From JAPOXR01 sp965219635 (GTDB lineage: Bacteria; Pseudomonadota; Alphaproteobacteria; Rhodobacterales; Rhodobacteraceae), in the NCBI GenBank assembly GCA_965219635.1, contig OZ244783.1:3906001-3970000 (forward strand): 64,000 nucleotides of DNA, read 5' to 3'. This document shows, one piece after another, positions 56,794 to 64,000 of this stretch (within the stretch, counting starts at the first letter, position 1; each line of letters starts with the position of its first letter). The position numbers and the translations under genes are program-made. Under the pieces are notes generated by a model. It saw nothing but the letters and a program-made list of their open reading frames with translations. It was not told the origin of the DNA and did no database searches.

Positions 56794-57336
56794 ATGGCAA
56801 TGATCTTGAGAGTGGATGCGGCCCTGCACGCGCTTTACCGTTGGTGCGGCTATCTTGCCGGCGTCTTCATCGTTCTCATTGGAGTATTGGTAATCATCAA
56901 TATTGCCAGCCGGATGATGCAGGCATTCGTCCCGGGCATGACGGAAGGGGCAGGCTACTGCATGGCCGCTGCCGGGGCTCTGGGGCTGGCCTACACATTC
57001 GGAGAGCATGGCCACATCCGGGTGACCATGCTGGTCGGTCAACTACGCGGCCGTGCCCGGTTCGGACTCGAGCTGGCGGCGATACTGACGGCAGCGGCTC
57101 TCAGTTGCTATCTCGCCTGGTTCATGGTGCGCATGGTATATGTGTCCTACGATTTCGGTGACCGAAGCGATGGTTCGGACGAGCTGCTCATCTGGATGCC
57201 GCAAGCCCCCATGGCGTTTGGTTTCGTGGTCTTTGCGGTCGCTCTCGTTCATGCGGTGCTTGCTGGATGGGCCAATAAACAGGCCGAACGCGCCGACGGC
57301 CCGGAAAGCACCCGTGTCGGCAATTCAGGGCGCTGA
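56794..57336 (+). CDS. TRAP transporter small permease DctQ
   Basis: A 180-residue protein with four transmembrane helices, the family's size, between dctP and dctM. ATG 56794 is chosen; in-frame starts at 56773 (TTG) and 56800 (ATG) are possible and none has a strong ribosome site. Segment G-A-L-G-L-A-Y-T-F-G-E-H-G-H-I-R-V matches DctQ. Confidence 0.88.
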   Translation: MAMILRVDAALHALYRWCGYLAGVFIVLIGVLVIINIASRMMQAFVPGMTEGAGYCMAAAGALGLAYTFGEHGHIRVTMLVGQLRGRARFGLELAAILTAAALSCYLAWFMVRMVYVSYDFGDRSDGSDELLIWMPQAPMAFGFVVFAVALVHAVLAGWANKQAERADGPESTRVGNSGR

Positions 57337-57339
57337 CTG

Positions 57340-58647
57340 ATGGAACAGATTGCCACGAGCGGAGTGCTGCTTTTGCTGCTCGTGGCCCTTCTCGGTTCGG
57401 GCCTCTGGATCGGGCTATCCCTTCTTGGGGTCGGTATCTTCGCAATGGCCGTCTATACCGGGCGGCCCATCGGCGATGCCATGGCGACGACGATCTGGTC
57501 CCACACCTCCTTGTGGGGTCTCTCGGCGCTGCCACTGTTTGTGTGGATGGGAGAGATCCTCTTTCGATCGAAGCTCTCTGAAGCGCTATTCTCCGGCTTG
57601 TCGCCGCTGATGCGGCGGCTTCCTGGCGGGTTGTTGCATGTCAATGTGATGGGATGCTCGACTTTTGCGGCCATTTCGGGCTCAAGTGCCGCAACACTGC
57701 TGACCATCGGCAAGATGACCATGCCGCAGCTCAAGGCGCATGGTTATCCGGATTCCATTTCAGCAGGCACCTTGGCAGGAGCGGGCACTCTTGGCCTCCT
57801 GATACCGCCCTCCATCACCATGATCATCTATGGCGTTACGGTACAGGAATCCATCGGGCGACTGTTTATCGCGGGCGTGCTCCCCGGTTTGATGCTGACC
57901 GGGCTGTTTGTCTTGTACATCATGATGTGGGGCGTGTTCACGGAACAGGGCCGCAAGCTGCGGGAGGCGCGGTCAACACTGAAGGAAAAGTTCCAGGGAG
58001 TTATCAGACTCGCTCCGATCGTTGGGCTGATCGGCGCTGTCATCGGTTCGATTTATGCCGGCATTGCCTCTCCGACCGAAGCTGCAACTCTTGGCGTGAT
58101 TGGAGCAATGCTCCTTTCAGCTCTGCAGGGCACGCTGTCAGCGGACACGCTCAAGGCGTCTTTGCTTGGCACGGTCAAGACCACCTCCATGATCATGCTG
58201 CTTCTGGCAGGCTCTGCATTCCTGACACTTGCCATGGGATTTACCGGCTTGCCGCGCCAACTGGCCGACGGGATTGGCGGCCTGAATCTCACCCCGGCCA
58301 TGCTGATCGCAGTCTTGACTGTTTTCTATATCTTTCTGGGCTGCTTTCTGGATGGCATCTCCATGATCGTATTGACCATGGCGGTCATCGAACCGCTGGT
58401 GAGGACGGCTGGTATCGACATGATCTGGTTCGGTGTCTTTGTTGTACTGGTCGGCGAAATGGCCTTGATCACGCCGCCGATCGGCTTCAACCTGTTCCTG
58501 GTGGAAAGCATGACCGGGCACGGCATCGGCTTCGTCTCCCGGGCGGCCTTGCCCATGTTCCTTTTGATGCTGCTCGGCGTTGTATTGCTCGTTGCCTTCC
58601 CGGAGATTGCCACCTGGCTTCCCAACGCCATGACCTCGAGAGGTTAG
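57340..58647 (+). CDS. TRAP transporter large permease DctM
   Basis: A 435-residue permease with about 12 hydrophobic segments. The motif A-I-S-G-S-S-A-A-T and the G-T-L-G-L-L-I-P-P-S segment are characteristic of DctM. Completes the tripartite importer powered by a sodium gradient. It ends 3 nt before the EutA-like gene. Confidence 0.95.
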   Translation: MEQIATSGVLLLLLVALLGSGLWIGLSLLGVGIFAMAVYTGRPIGDAMATTIWSHTSLWGLSALPLFVWMGEILFRSKLSEALFSGLSPLMRRLPGGLLHVNVMGCSTFAAISGSSAATLLTIGKMTMPQLKAHGYPDSISAGTLAGAGTLGLLIPPSITMIIYGVTVQESIGRLFIAGVLPGLMLTGLFVLYIMMWGVFTEQGRKLREARSTLKEKFQGVIRLAPIVGLIGAVIGSIYAGIASPTEAATLGVIGAMLLSALQGTLSADTLKASLLGTVKTTSMIMLLLAGSAFLTLAMGFTGLPRQLADGIGGLNLTPAMLIAVLTVFYIFLGCFLDGISMIVLTMAVIEPLVRTAGIDMIWFGVFVVLVGEMALITPPIGFNLFLVESMTGHGIGFVSRAALPMFLLMLLGVVLLVAFPEIATWLPNAMTSRG

Positions 58648-58650
58648 AAA

Positions 58651-59400
58651 TTGAACCGTCCACCAATTGCATATGACTGCGGTCCATATCCAAGAGGCAG
58701 GCTGGCCTTCATCTGCGTGGCCAATGCCGGGCTTACGGAAGGGGAGATGTTCTGGATGCGCCCGCCAGGTGTGGGTTTGAGCTTCACACATGTAAGGATG
58801 CAGACTGAGTGCACCGTGGCCAGTCTTGCCGGGATGGAGCACGACCTCGATGACGCCTTGTCTGCTTTGGTGCCTGCACGCCATGATGTGGACGTCATTT
58901 GCTACAATTGCACATCCGGCAGCTTTGTCATCGGCGAGAACAAGATCGTTCGGAAGCTGGAGAGGAACCGGCGCCACGTGATTGGTACAACACTGTTGTC
59001 CGGCGTGGTCGCGGCTTTCCGGGCGTTGGATGTCAGGACGGTCTCAATCGGCACCGCGTATACCCCGGATATCGACGAGTTGGAGAAAAAGTACTTCGAA
59101 GAGCAGGGTTTCAAGGTAATCCACATTGAGGGCCTTGGACTCATGACTGATGTACAGATGAACTGCGTCAGTCCGAGCTTCCTCCATGACTTCGCTCTCT
59201 CGCTCGATCGCCCTGAAGCGGATGCAATCTTCCTGAGTTGTGGAGCCTTGCGCTCACTTGAGGTGATTGAGAGCGTTGAGCGCGAGCTCGGGAAACCTGC
59301 AATCTGCAGCAACCAGGCGAGTTTTTGGCACTGCCTGCGCCTATGCGGGATTGACGATCAATTGTACGGGTTCGGCCAACTCTTTCGAGAGTTCACGTAA
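58651..59400 (+). CDS. Maleate isomerase / EutA-like Asp-Glu racemase-superfamily protein
   Basis: A 249-residue protein of the Asp/Glu racemase fold. Two catalytic Cys are placed as in maleate isomerase and EutA: C87 in Y-N-C-T-S-G-S and C196 in L-S-C-G-A-L-R. EutA is part of the ectoine-degradation operon of Ruegeria-type bacteria. Start TTG 58651 follows GAGAGG. The other ectoine genes (eutB, eutC, doeB) are not here, so the pathway is probably for a different, perhaps related, compound. Confidence 0.82.
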   Translation: MNRPPIAYDCGPYPRGRLAFICVANAGLTEGEMFWMRPPGVGLSFTHVRMQTECTVASLAGMEHDLDDALSALVPARHDVDVICYNCTSGSFVIGENKIVRKLERNRRHVIGTTLLSGVVAAFRALDVRTVSIGTAYTPDIDELEKKYFEEQGFKVIHIEGLGLMTDVQMNCVSPSFLHDFALSLDRPEADAIFLSCGALRSLEVIESVERELGKPAICSNQASFWHCLRLCGIDDQLYGFGQLFREFT

Positions 59401-59502
59401 CTGCCGAATGGCGGCTTCCTGTGCGTGCGCGGCGTGGTGCCCGTCATGTTTCACGCAACATAACGGGCAGGGTCGGCGGTCCCTGGTTCTACTGGGCTGA
59501 AT

Positions 59503-60585
59503 CTAGCTTTGCGGATCCAGCGCCAGCACAAGGGTTGTCGCATTGTGACGCATCATGTCCAGGTAAGTGGGGGCCGGGCCGTCGGGTCCGGACAATGCTC
59601 CAGGATAGAGCGTGCCACCGATGGCAGCTCCGGTCTCATCAGCAATGCGTTCGAGGAGGCGGGGGTCAGTTATGCTCTCGACGAAGACGGCACGAATGCC
59701 GAGCTCGCGGATTTGCCGGATGAGGCCGGCAACATCCTTTGCGGACGCTTCCGACTCTGTACTCATCCCTTGGGGCGCAAGGAATGTCAGTCCGTAGGCG
59801 CGGCCAAAATACTGGAACGCGTCGTGTGAAGTAACGACGACGCGGCGGTGCTCCGGTAGTCCTGACACCATCCCGCGGATCTCCGCATCAAGTGCCATGA
59901 TCCCGGCCCCGCATGTTGCACGATTCCGGTAGAAGTCGGCCTCGTGCTCGGGAGCGGCCTCAACCAGAGCGGCAGTTATGTTGTCAACATAGGTCAGGGC
60001 ATTGCGAAGGCTCTGCCAACCATGCGGGTCGAATTCGCCATGGTGATGGTGATCGTGGCCGGCATCGGCTTCCGCATGTTCATCGTGATCATGACCCTCT
60101 TCAGCATGTTCGTCATGCTCATGTTCATGGTCGTGCCCGTCTTCGCCGTGTTCATCGTGATCATCATGACTGTCTTCGGCCATTTCGACATGGTCATCAT
60201 GATCATCGTGGTCATCGTGCTCGTCGTCCAAGGCAATGAGTTCGATGCCGGTTGAAGCCACCACCCGGACACCACTGTAGTCCGAGGCATCAACCAGCCG
60301 GTCGAGCCAACCTTCAAACTCCAGTCCGTTGACAACTAGAACCGTTGCTTCGCTGACGCTCCGCGCATCCGCCGGGTTTGGCTGGTAGACATGAGTATCA
60401 CCATCGGGGCCGACCAGCGTCGTGACGGCGACATGCCCGCCGCCGATACGCTGCACCATGTCGCCGAGGATCGAGAATGTGGCGACCACGGGTATCGGCT
60501 CTTCCAAGTCCGCAATCGCCGGAGCGGCAAGGGACACGGCGAAGAGTGTGGTAACGGATGTCAGGAACGCTTTACTACTGAACAT
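59503..60585 (-). CDS. znuA: Zinc ABC transporter binding protein ZnuA
   Basis: A 360-residue periplasmic zinc-binding protein with a signal peptide (residues 1-25). The ligands H65 (D-T-H-V-Y-Q-P), H188 (D-P-H-G-W) and the His in T-S-H-D-A-F are in place. Between them, residues 120-182 form a very long His/Asp/Glu-rich loop (about 20 His), the metal-collecting loop of ZnuA, longer than in E. coli. Last gene of the operon, 11 nt after znuB. Confidence 0.93.
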   Translation of the reverse strand: MFSSKAFLTSVTTLFAVSLAAPAIADLEEPIPVVATFSILGDMVQRIGGGHVAVTTLVGPDGDTHVYQPNPADARSVSEATVLVVNGLEFEGWLDRLVDASDYSGVRVVASTGIELIALDDEHDDHDDHDDHVEMAEDSHDDHDEHGEDGHDHEHEHDEHAEEGHDHDEHAEADAGHDHHHHGEFDPHGWQSLRNALTYVDNITAALVEAAPEHEADFYRNRATCGAGIMALDAEIRGMVSGLPEHRRVVVTSHDAFQYFGRAYGLTFLAPQGMSTESEASAKDVAGLIRQIRELGIRAVFVESITDPRLLERIADETGAAIGGTLYPGALSGPDGPAPTYLDMMRHNATTLVLALDPQS

Positions 60586-60596
60586 TGAAACTCCTT

Positions 60597-61466
60597 TCAG
60601 GCTTCGAGAGGTTGGCGCGGGAAGACCCGCCCGGTGAGTCCCCCCACTGGCCCGAAGATCAACGACAGCGCGTAGACGAAACCTGCGACAAGAATGATCG
60701 TCGGCCCGGTAGGCAGGCTAAAGTGGTAGGAAAGAAGGAGGCCGCTCAGACTCGAGAGCATAGCGATCAAGGCCGCAATGGTGATCAGTGCGCTGATGCC
60801 AACTGCCCAAAAGCGAGAGGCGGCAGCCGGCAGGATCATGATGCCGACAGCCATCAGTGTGCCAAGTGCGTGAAAGCCCGCCACCAGGTTCAGCACGACG
60901 AGGGCAAGAAACGTGAAATGGGTCAAGGCGCTGAGGCCACTGACCGAGCGCAGAAACTGCGGATCAGCGCATTCGAGCACAAGCGGGCGGAACAGGGCTG
61001 CAAGTGTCAAGGCCGAAATGCTGGCGATGGAGCAAAGCAGAACCAGTGTAGCGTCGTCGACCGCAAGCACGGTCCCGAAGAGCACATGCATCAGATCCAC
61101 ATTGCTGCCTCGGGTGGAAACGATCAGCACGCCCAACGCCAGCGAGATCAGGTAGAAGGCCGCGAGGCTGGCGTCCTCGCGCAACGCAGTGACGCGGGTC
61201 ACAAAACCCGCCATGAGCGCGACTGCCATGCCTGCGATCAGCCCGCCAATCGTCATCGCTCCGAGAGAAAAGCCCGCCACGAGAAAACCAACGGCCGCAC
61301 CCGGAAGGATTGCATGTGCCATTGCGTCACCAGTCAGGCTCATGCGGCGCAGCATCAGAAAAACTCCAACTGGTGTTGCGCCAACCGAGATAGCAAGGCA
61401 GCCCACCAGCGCGCGCCGCATGAAGCCGTAATCGGCAAACGGCTCAACGATGGTCTCCCAAATCAT
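60597..61466 (-). CDS. znuB: Zinc ABC transporter permease ZnuB
   Basis: A 289-residue ABC-3 permease with about eight hydrophobic segments and the family motifs L-M-L-R-R-M-S-L-T-G-D-A-M-A-H-A-I-L-P-G and G-T-L-M-A-V-G-I-M-I-L-P-A-A. ATG 61466 overlaps the znuC stop by 4 nt and gives the standard N-terminus; longer in-frame starts lie inside znuC. Confidence 0.93.
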   Translation of the reverse strand: MIWETIVEPFADYGFMRRALVGCLAISVGATPVGVFLMLRRMSLTGDAMAHAILPGAAVGFLVAGFSLGAMTIGGLIAGMAVALMAGFVTRVTALREDASLAAFYLISLALGVLIVSTRGSNVDLMHVLFGTVLAVDDATLVLLCSIASISALTLAALFRPLVLECADPQFLRSVSGLSALTHFTFLALVVLNLVAGFHALGTLMAVGIMILPAAASRFWAVGISALITIAALIAMLSSLSGLLLSYHFSLPTGPTIILVAGFVYALSLIFGPVGGLTGRVFPRQPLEA

Positions 61467-62206
61467 GCGGCGTCTCGTACGCATGTATGCGGGGGGCCAG
61501 AGCAGGCCTCGCACATCTGACGCGCGCGAAACTGGTTCTCAGTCGTCAACACCTGTGCAGTTGGGCCATGGGCGACGAGTTCGCGGGCCATCATCAGTGT
61601 ATGAGGGAAATGGAGTCGTACCAAGTCCAGGTCGTGCAAGACGGCGATGACCGTGCGGCCCTCGCCGTGCCAGCGCCGTATCACGCCGATCAGGTCTGCC
61701 ATGGTCCTGGCGTCAACTGCGGTGAAGGGTTCGTCCAACAGCACAAGTCGCGCGTCTTGCAGCAGCAAGCGGGCGAAGAGTGCGCGCTGGATCTGGCCGC
61801 CCGAGAGTGACCCTATCGGCCGCCTCTCGAACCCTTCAAGGCCCACCGCTGCAATCGCCTCGGCAACCCGCTTCCGATGACGGTCCCAGATGCCCGCAAA
61901 GGGACCAATCTCGTGCCAAAGCCCCATCGCCACGAGGTCGGCAACCACGATCGGGAAAGACCGTTCGATGTCCGACTGCTGCGGCAGGTAGGCAATGTCA
62001 TCCCGCGCGATCCCATCAAACGCAATCCGGCCTTCGAGCGGCCGAAGTGAACCGTTCACCCCCTTCAGTACAGTGGATTTGCCGGCCCCATTCGGCCTGA
62101 CGATAGCAGTCAAGCTGCCCTCGGCGATCTTGCCGCACAGGCGTTGTACGGCCGGGTGCCGATCATATCCGAGCGTCAGGTCCTGAAACTCCAGAGCGAA
62201 GGTCAT
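61463..62206 (-). CDS. znuC: Zinc ABC transporter ATPase ZnuC
   Basis: A 247-residue ATPase. The signature is L-S-G-G-Q-I-Q-R and Walker B is L-V-L-L-D-E-P-F-T-A-V-D. The Walker A reads R-P-N-G-A-G-K-S-T where the first residue is normally Gly; the essential GKST part is intact. The C-terminus has a C-x2-C and C-V-R. ATG 62206 overlaps the stop of the 44-residue small ORF by 4 nt (ATGA). Zinc specificity comes from the Zur-type regulator and ZnuA loop. Confidence 0.92.
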   Translation of the reverse strand: MTFALEFQDLTLGYDRHPAVQRLCGKIAEGSLTAIVRPNGAGKSTVLKGVNGSLRPLEGRIAFDGIARDDIAYLPQQSDIERSFPIVVADLVAMGLWHEIGPFAGIWDRHRKRVAEAIAAVGLEGFERRPIGSLSGGQIQRALFARLLLQDARLVLLDEPFTAVDARTMADLIGVIRRWHGEGRTVIAVLHDLDLVRLHFPHTLMMARELVAHGPTAQVLTTENQFRARQMCEACSGPPHTCVRDAA

Positions 62207-62337
62207 TGCCACCCCAGTGTTGCTGTCGCCCAAAAGAACGCGACCCAGAGCGCGGCTACGATCAAGGCCGTCCCTAGCAGCCTGTGAACAGCTCCGGCTT
62301 GCAGCAGCCGGATTGGATGCCTGTGCCGCCCGTTCAT
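62203..62337 (-). CDS. 44-residue single-pass membrane protein, coupled to znuC
   Basis: A short ORF on the minus strand, ATG 62337 to TGA 62203, whose stop overlaps the znuC ATG. Its N-terminal half is basic with three His (M-N-G-R-H-R-H-P-I-R); residues about 23-40 form one strong transmembrane helix (L-G-T-A-L-I-V-A-A-L-W-V-A-F-F-W-A). It ends L-G-W-Q. Position between zur and znuC and the ATGA overlap argue that it is translated. Function unknown; a small ZnuB partner or regulator is possible. Confidence 0.6.
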   Translation of the reverse strand: MNGRHRHPIRLLQAGAVHRLLGTALIVAALWVAFFWATATLGWQ

Positions 62338-62433
62338 GCGAGCATTCTGTGCCGTGCGGCGGCAATCATTGCGAGCCGCGGCGGCGCTCCATACGGATAC
62401 CGGTTCCTCACGGATAACGTTCCTCGTCCGGAT

Positions 62434-62943
62434 TTAGGCTGGGCTGGTTTCTGCGCACTGCGCGCATGTGCCCTCGACCTCAATCGTGCGGCGTTTCATG
62501 ACAAACCCGAAGGAGGCGGCATCCTCGGCGAGCAGTCCTCCGATACGCTGATCCTCGATTTCGACCGATGACCTGCAGCGGTTGCAGATGAAGAACAGGC
62601 AATCGTGGTCGCGCTCGGGATGGAGGCATGGGACATACGCGTTCAGGCTTTCGATTTTGGAAACGAGGCCCTGCTCCATCAGGAAATCAAGCGCCCGGTA
62701 CACAGTCGGCGGTCCAACCGGTCGAGAATCCTTGGGTTTGACAGCTTCGATCAGTTCGTAGGCGCCCTTCGGCCGGCCGCTTGCCCAGAGCAGTTCCAGA
62801 ATGCGCCTCCGAAGCCTGGTCATCCGGACGCCGCGTCTCTCGCAGATCCAATCTGCGAGCGCGAGCCGTTCTCGAGGTGTGTGCTTTCCGCGGCAATCCG
62901 TGCCGTTGCAGGGCTTGGGTTGGGCAGCCGGCTTCGTGATCAT
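62434..62943 (-). CDS. zur: Zinc uptake regulator Zur (Fur family)
   Basis: A 169-residue Fur-family repressor. The N-terminal winged helix (T-R-L-R-R-R-I-L-E-L-L through P-P-T-V-Y-R-A-L-D-F-L) is followed by metal sites: H108 and H113 in L-H-P-E-R-D-H-D, and structural Cys pairs C120/C123 and C160/C163. ATG 62943 is chosen over 63021 because AGGACAGG precedes it. It heads the znu operon, and a palindrome in its promoter is a likely self-regulatory site. Confidence 0.9.
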   Translation of the reverse strand: MITKPAAQPKPCNGTDCRGKHTPRERLALADWICERRGVRMTRLRRRILELLWASGRPKGAYELIEAVKPKDSRPVGPPTVYRALDFLMEQGLVSKIESLNAYVPCLHPERDHDCLFFICNRCRSSVEIEDQRIGGLLAEDAASFGFVMKRRTIEVEGTCAQCAETSPA

Positions 62944-62966
62944 CTGCCTGTCCTCGAGAATCAAGA

Positions 62967-62988
62967 ATGCAACAATATAACATTGCAT
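62967..62988. promoter_or_regulatory. Putative Zur box upstream of zur
   Basis: ATGCAA-N10-TTGCAT, with an AT-rich centre containing AATATAACA, 24 bp before the zur start. Its shape and AT-rich palindromic centre resemble Zur boxes of alphaproteobacteria, often written around TGTTATA-N-TATAACA. Binding would shut the whole zur-znuCBA operon in high zinc. Confidence 0.6.
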
Positions 62989-63497
62989 AATTTGGCTTGC
63001 AACAGTGCGCCTTCCGGGCAACTCCCATCCGAAGCAACCAGAAATCGAAGACCGGTTCCATCATGATACCATTGCCCATACGGCAACGACTCCGGCAGGA
63101 TTTGCCTGCCGGGCACCATTTGGCGGGTCATTTATTCGTTGTCCGGTTGGTAACTGAATCAAGAGTCGTGGGCGGAATACCAACTCTCGCTATCGGCCGC
63201 GATGATGTCGCACTGGTCAAATGAGGCGCCGGAAGGACTCCAATTCAGTGACGAAGTGATCGCATTCAAGACGAATGATACTGATCCGGGCGATTTTTTG
63301 CTCGGATTGTATAAGGTGTGTCTTGGTCCCCAATCTGCTTGCATGTTGCTGACCGGGGGGCGATGTCTCGGTTAGTGATCCCAACGAGACGGTTCCCGAT
63401 GCCGCACAATTCCAATCTGTTCGGCGACAATCCAAGTGAGAATCCGCGTTGCCCCATCTGAAATGTTCCCCCGTAATATCACCAAGAGAGTGTTCCA
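62989..63497. other. Intergenic region with a hairpin
   Basis: About 500 bases with no recognised gene. A hairpin with 8-bp arms CCGGCAGG/CCTGCCGG (63092-63112) is present. GC content falls toward the right, entering the selD fragment. Confidence 0.4.
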
Positions 63498-64000
63498 ATG
63501 TGGAAGATAAGCATGACAACGCGGGATGAACACGTCAGTGCGCTGGCACGACGATATCGTGCAGGCTGTACCGATGTGACAGGTTTCGGGTTAATCGGGC
63601 ACTTGGTGGAAAACTTGCGGGCAAGCGGCGTGAGTGCACAATTATCTTTGGATAAAACCCCATTGCTGGATGGCGCACTGGAATTGCCAAAGAAAGGTAT
63701 TACCAGCTCACTGTGTCGTCAAAATCCGAAAGCGCTCAAGGCGTTTTCTGTCCCTGAGACGGTGGCAAATGATCAGCGTTTTGCCCTGTTGTTTGATCCG
63801 CAAACCCGCGGTGAATTGCTTGCAGGCGTCAGGGCCTCAGAATTGAAAGTATTGAAAAACTCTGACCCTGAGTGTTGGGTTTTTGGGCAGGTTCGGGCAA
63901 TGGCCGAAGGAAGTGATTGGGATTTGGGGGTAAAGTTGAGCAAGCGCTTGCCACTTCTGCAGGTCTTAGCTCTGGCGACAAGACTATTCTGCATTTTGTT
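63498..64000 (+). pseudogene. selD: 5'-truncated selenophosphate synthetase (selD) fragment
   Basis: From the first in-frame ATG at 63498 (the frame is closed at 63474-63476) the protein reads G-C-T-D-V-T-G-F-G-L-I-G-H-L and later L-L-F-D-P-Q-T, both hallmark segments of the SelD C-terminal half. The catalytic N-terminal half, including the Sec/Cys and Lys, is absent, so it cannot be a complete enzyme. The frame runs to the window edge. Codon use and GC are lower than in the znu genes, suggesting foreign origin. Near 63930, another frame reads A-T-S-A-G-L-S-S-G-D-K, possibly a frameshift or next gene. Confidence 0.7.

Noticed and set aside
59944..60255. Hydrophobic plus-strand frame opposite the znuA His-rich loop
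   Set aside because: Its Met/Ile/Val repeats are simply the antisense of the GAT/CAT-rich histidine-aspartate loop.
60585..61520. 311-codon plus-strand frame opposite znuB
   Set aside because: Very polar and His/Gln/Arg-rich composition typical of the antisense of a membrane protein gene.

Overview
The window is a chromosomal segment of a high-GC alphaproteobacterium. Supporting signs are the rRNA operon order 16S-tRNA-Ile-tRNA-Ala-23S-5S-tRNA-fMet, a 41-residue L36 lacking the zinc-binding cysteines, a DinB with an N-terminal zinc ribbon, paired M16 proteases next to a DUF3035-like tail, and abundant Liv-type, BMP-type and TRAP importers. The order or genus cannot be fixed without comparing the 16S gene at 42313-43780.

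Layout. 0-11.4 kb is mostly housekeeping: the tail of a DUF3035-like protein, two M16 proteases, mutL, two glycosyltransferases, then dapB, pnp and rpsO on the minus strand. 11.7-15.4 kb has a Cys-type formate dehydrogenase alpha subunit without its usual partners, followed by a frameshifted HigA-like antitoxin and an orphan MNT nucleotidyltransferase. 15.8-24.4 kb is one operon: AMP-forming acyl-CoA ligase, LivG, LivH, LivM, a binding protein, LivF, a small DUF6958-like protein and a PaaK-like ligase. It looks like an import-and-CoA-activation module for an organic acid. rpmJ and tRNA-Val follow, then a short stretch with mobile-element debris and an orphan Phd antitoxin.

25.9-35.4 kb is the most unusual metabolic locus. 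A RutR-like TetR gene diverges from a cluster encoding a uracil-DNA-glycosylase-fold protein, a GMC oxidoreductase, a NIPSNAP protein, a four-part BMP/nucleoside-type ABC importer and an N-formylglutamate amidohydrolase. A 16-bp palindrome shaped like a RutR site lies in the divergent promoter region. 35.4-41.9 kb holds dinB, pyrF, clpB and the periplasmic methionine-sulfoxide repair pair msrP-msrQ. 42.0-47.4 kb is a complete rRNA operon with promoter and boxA.

47.4-53.5 kb, directly after the initiator tRNA, is a gene-poor island with three intact toxin-antitoxin modules (Fic, GNAT/DUF1778, RES/Xre), a broken VapC gene, a 22-bp tandem repeat, and two 128-bp inverted copies of an unidentified coding fragment flanking about 2.2 kb. 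53.5-59.4 kb is a LysR-controlled catabolic operon with a creatinase/ectoine-hydrolase-like M24 protein, a DctPQM TRAP transporter and a maleate-isomerase/EutA-like protein. 59.5-63.0 kb is a zinc uptake operon read leftward, zur-small membrane ORF-znuC-znuB-znuA, with a Zur-like palindrome upstream of zur. The window ends in a 5'-truncated, compositionally different selD fragment.
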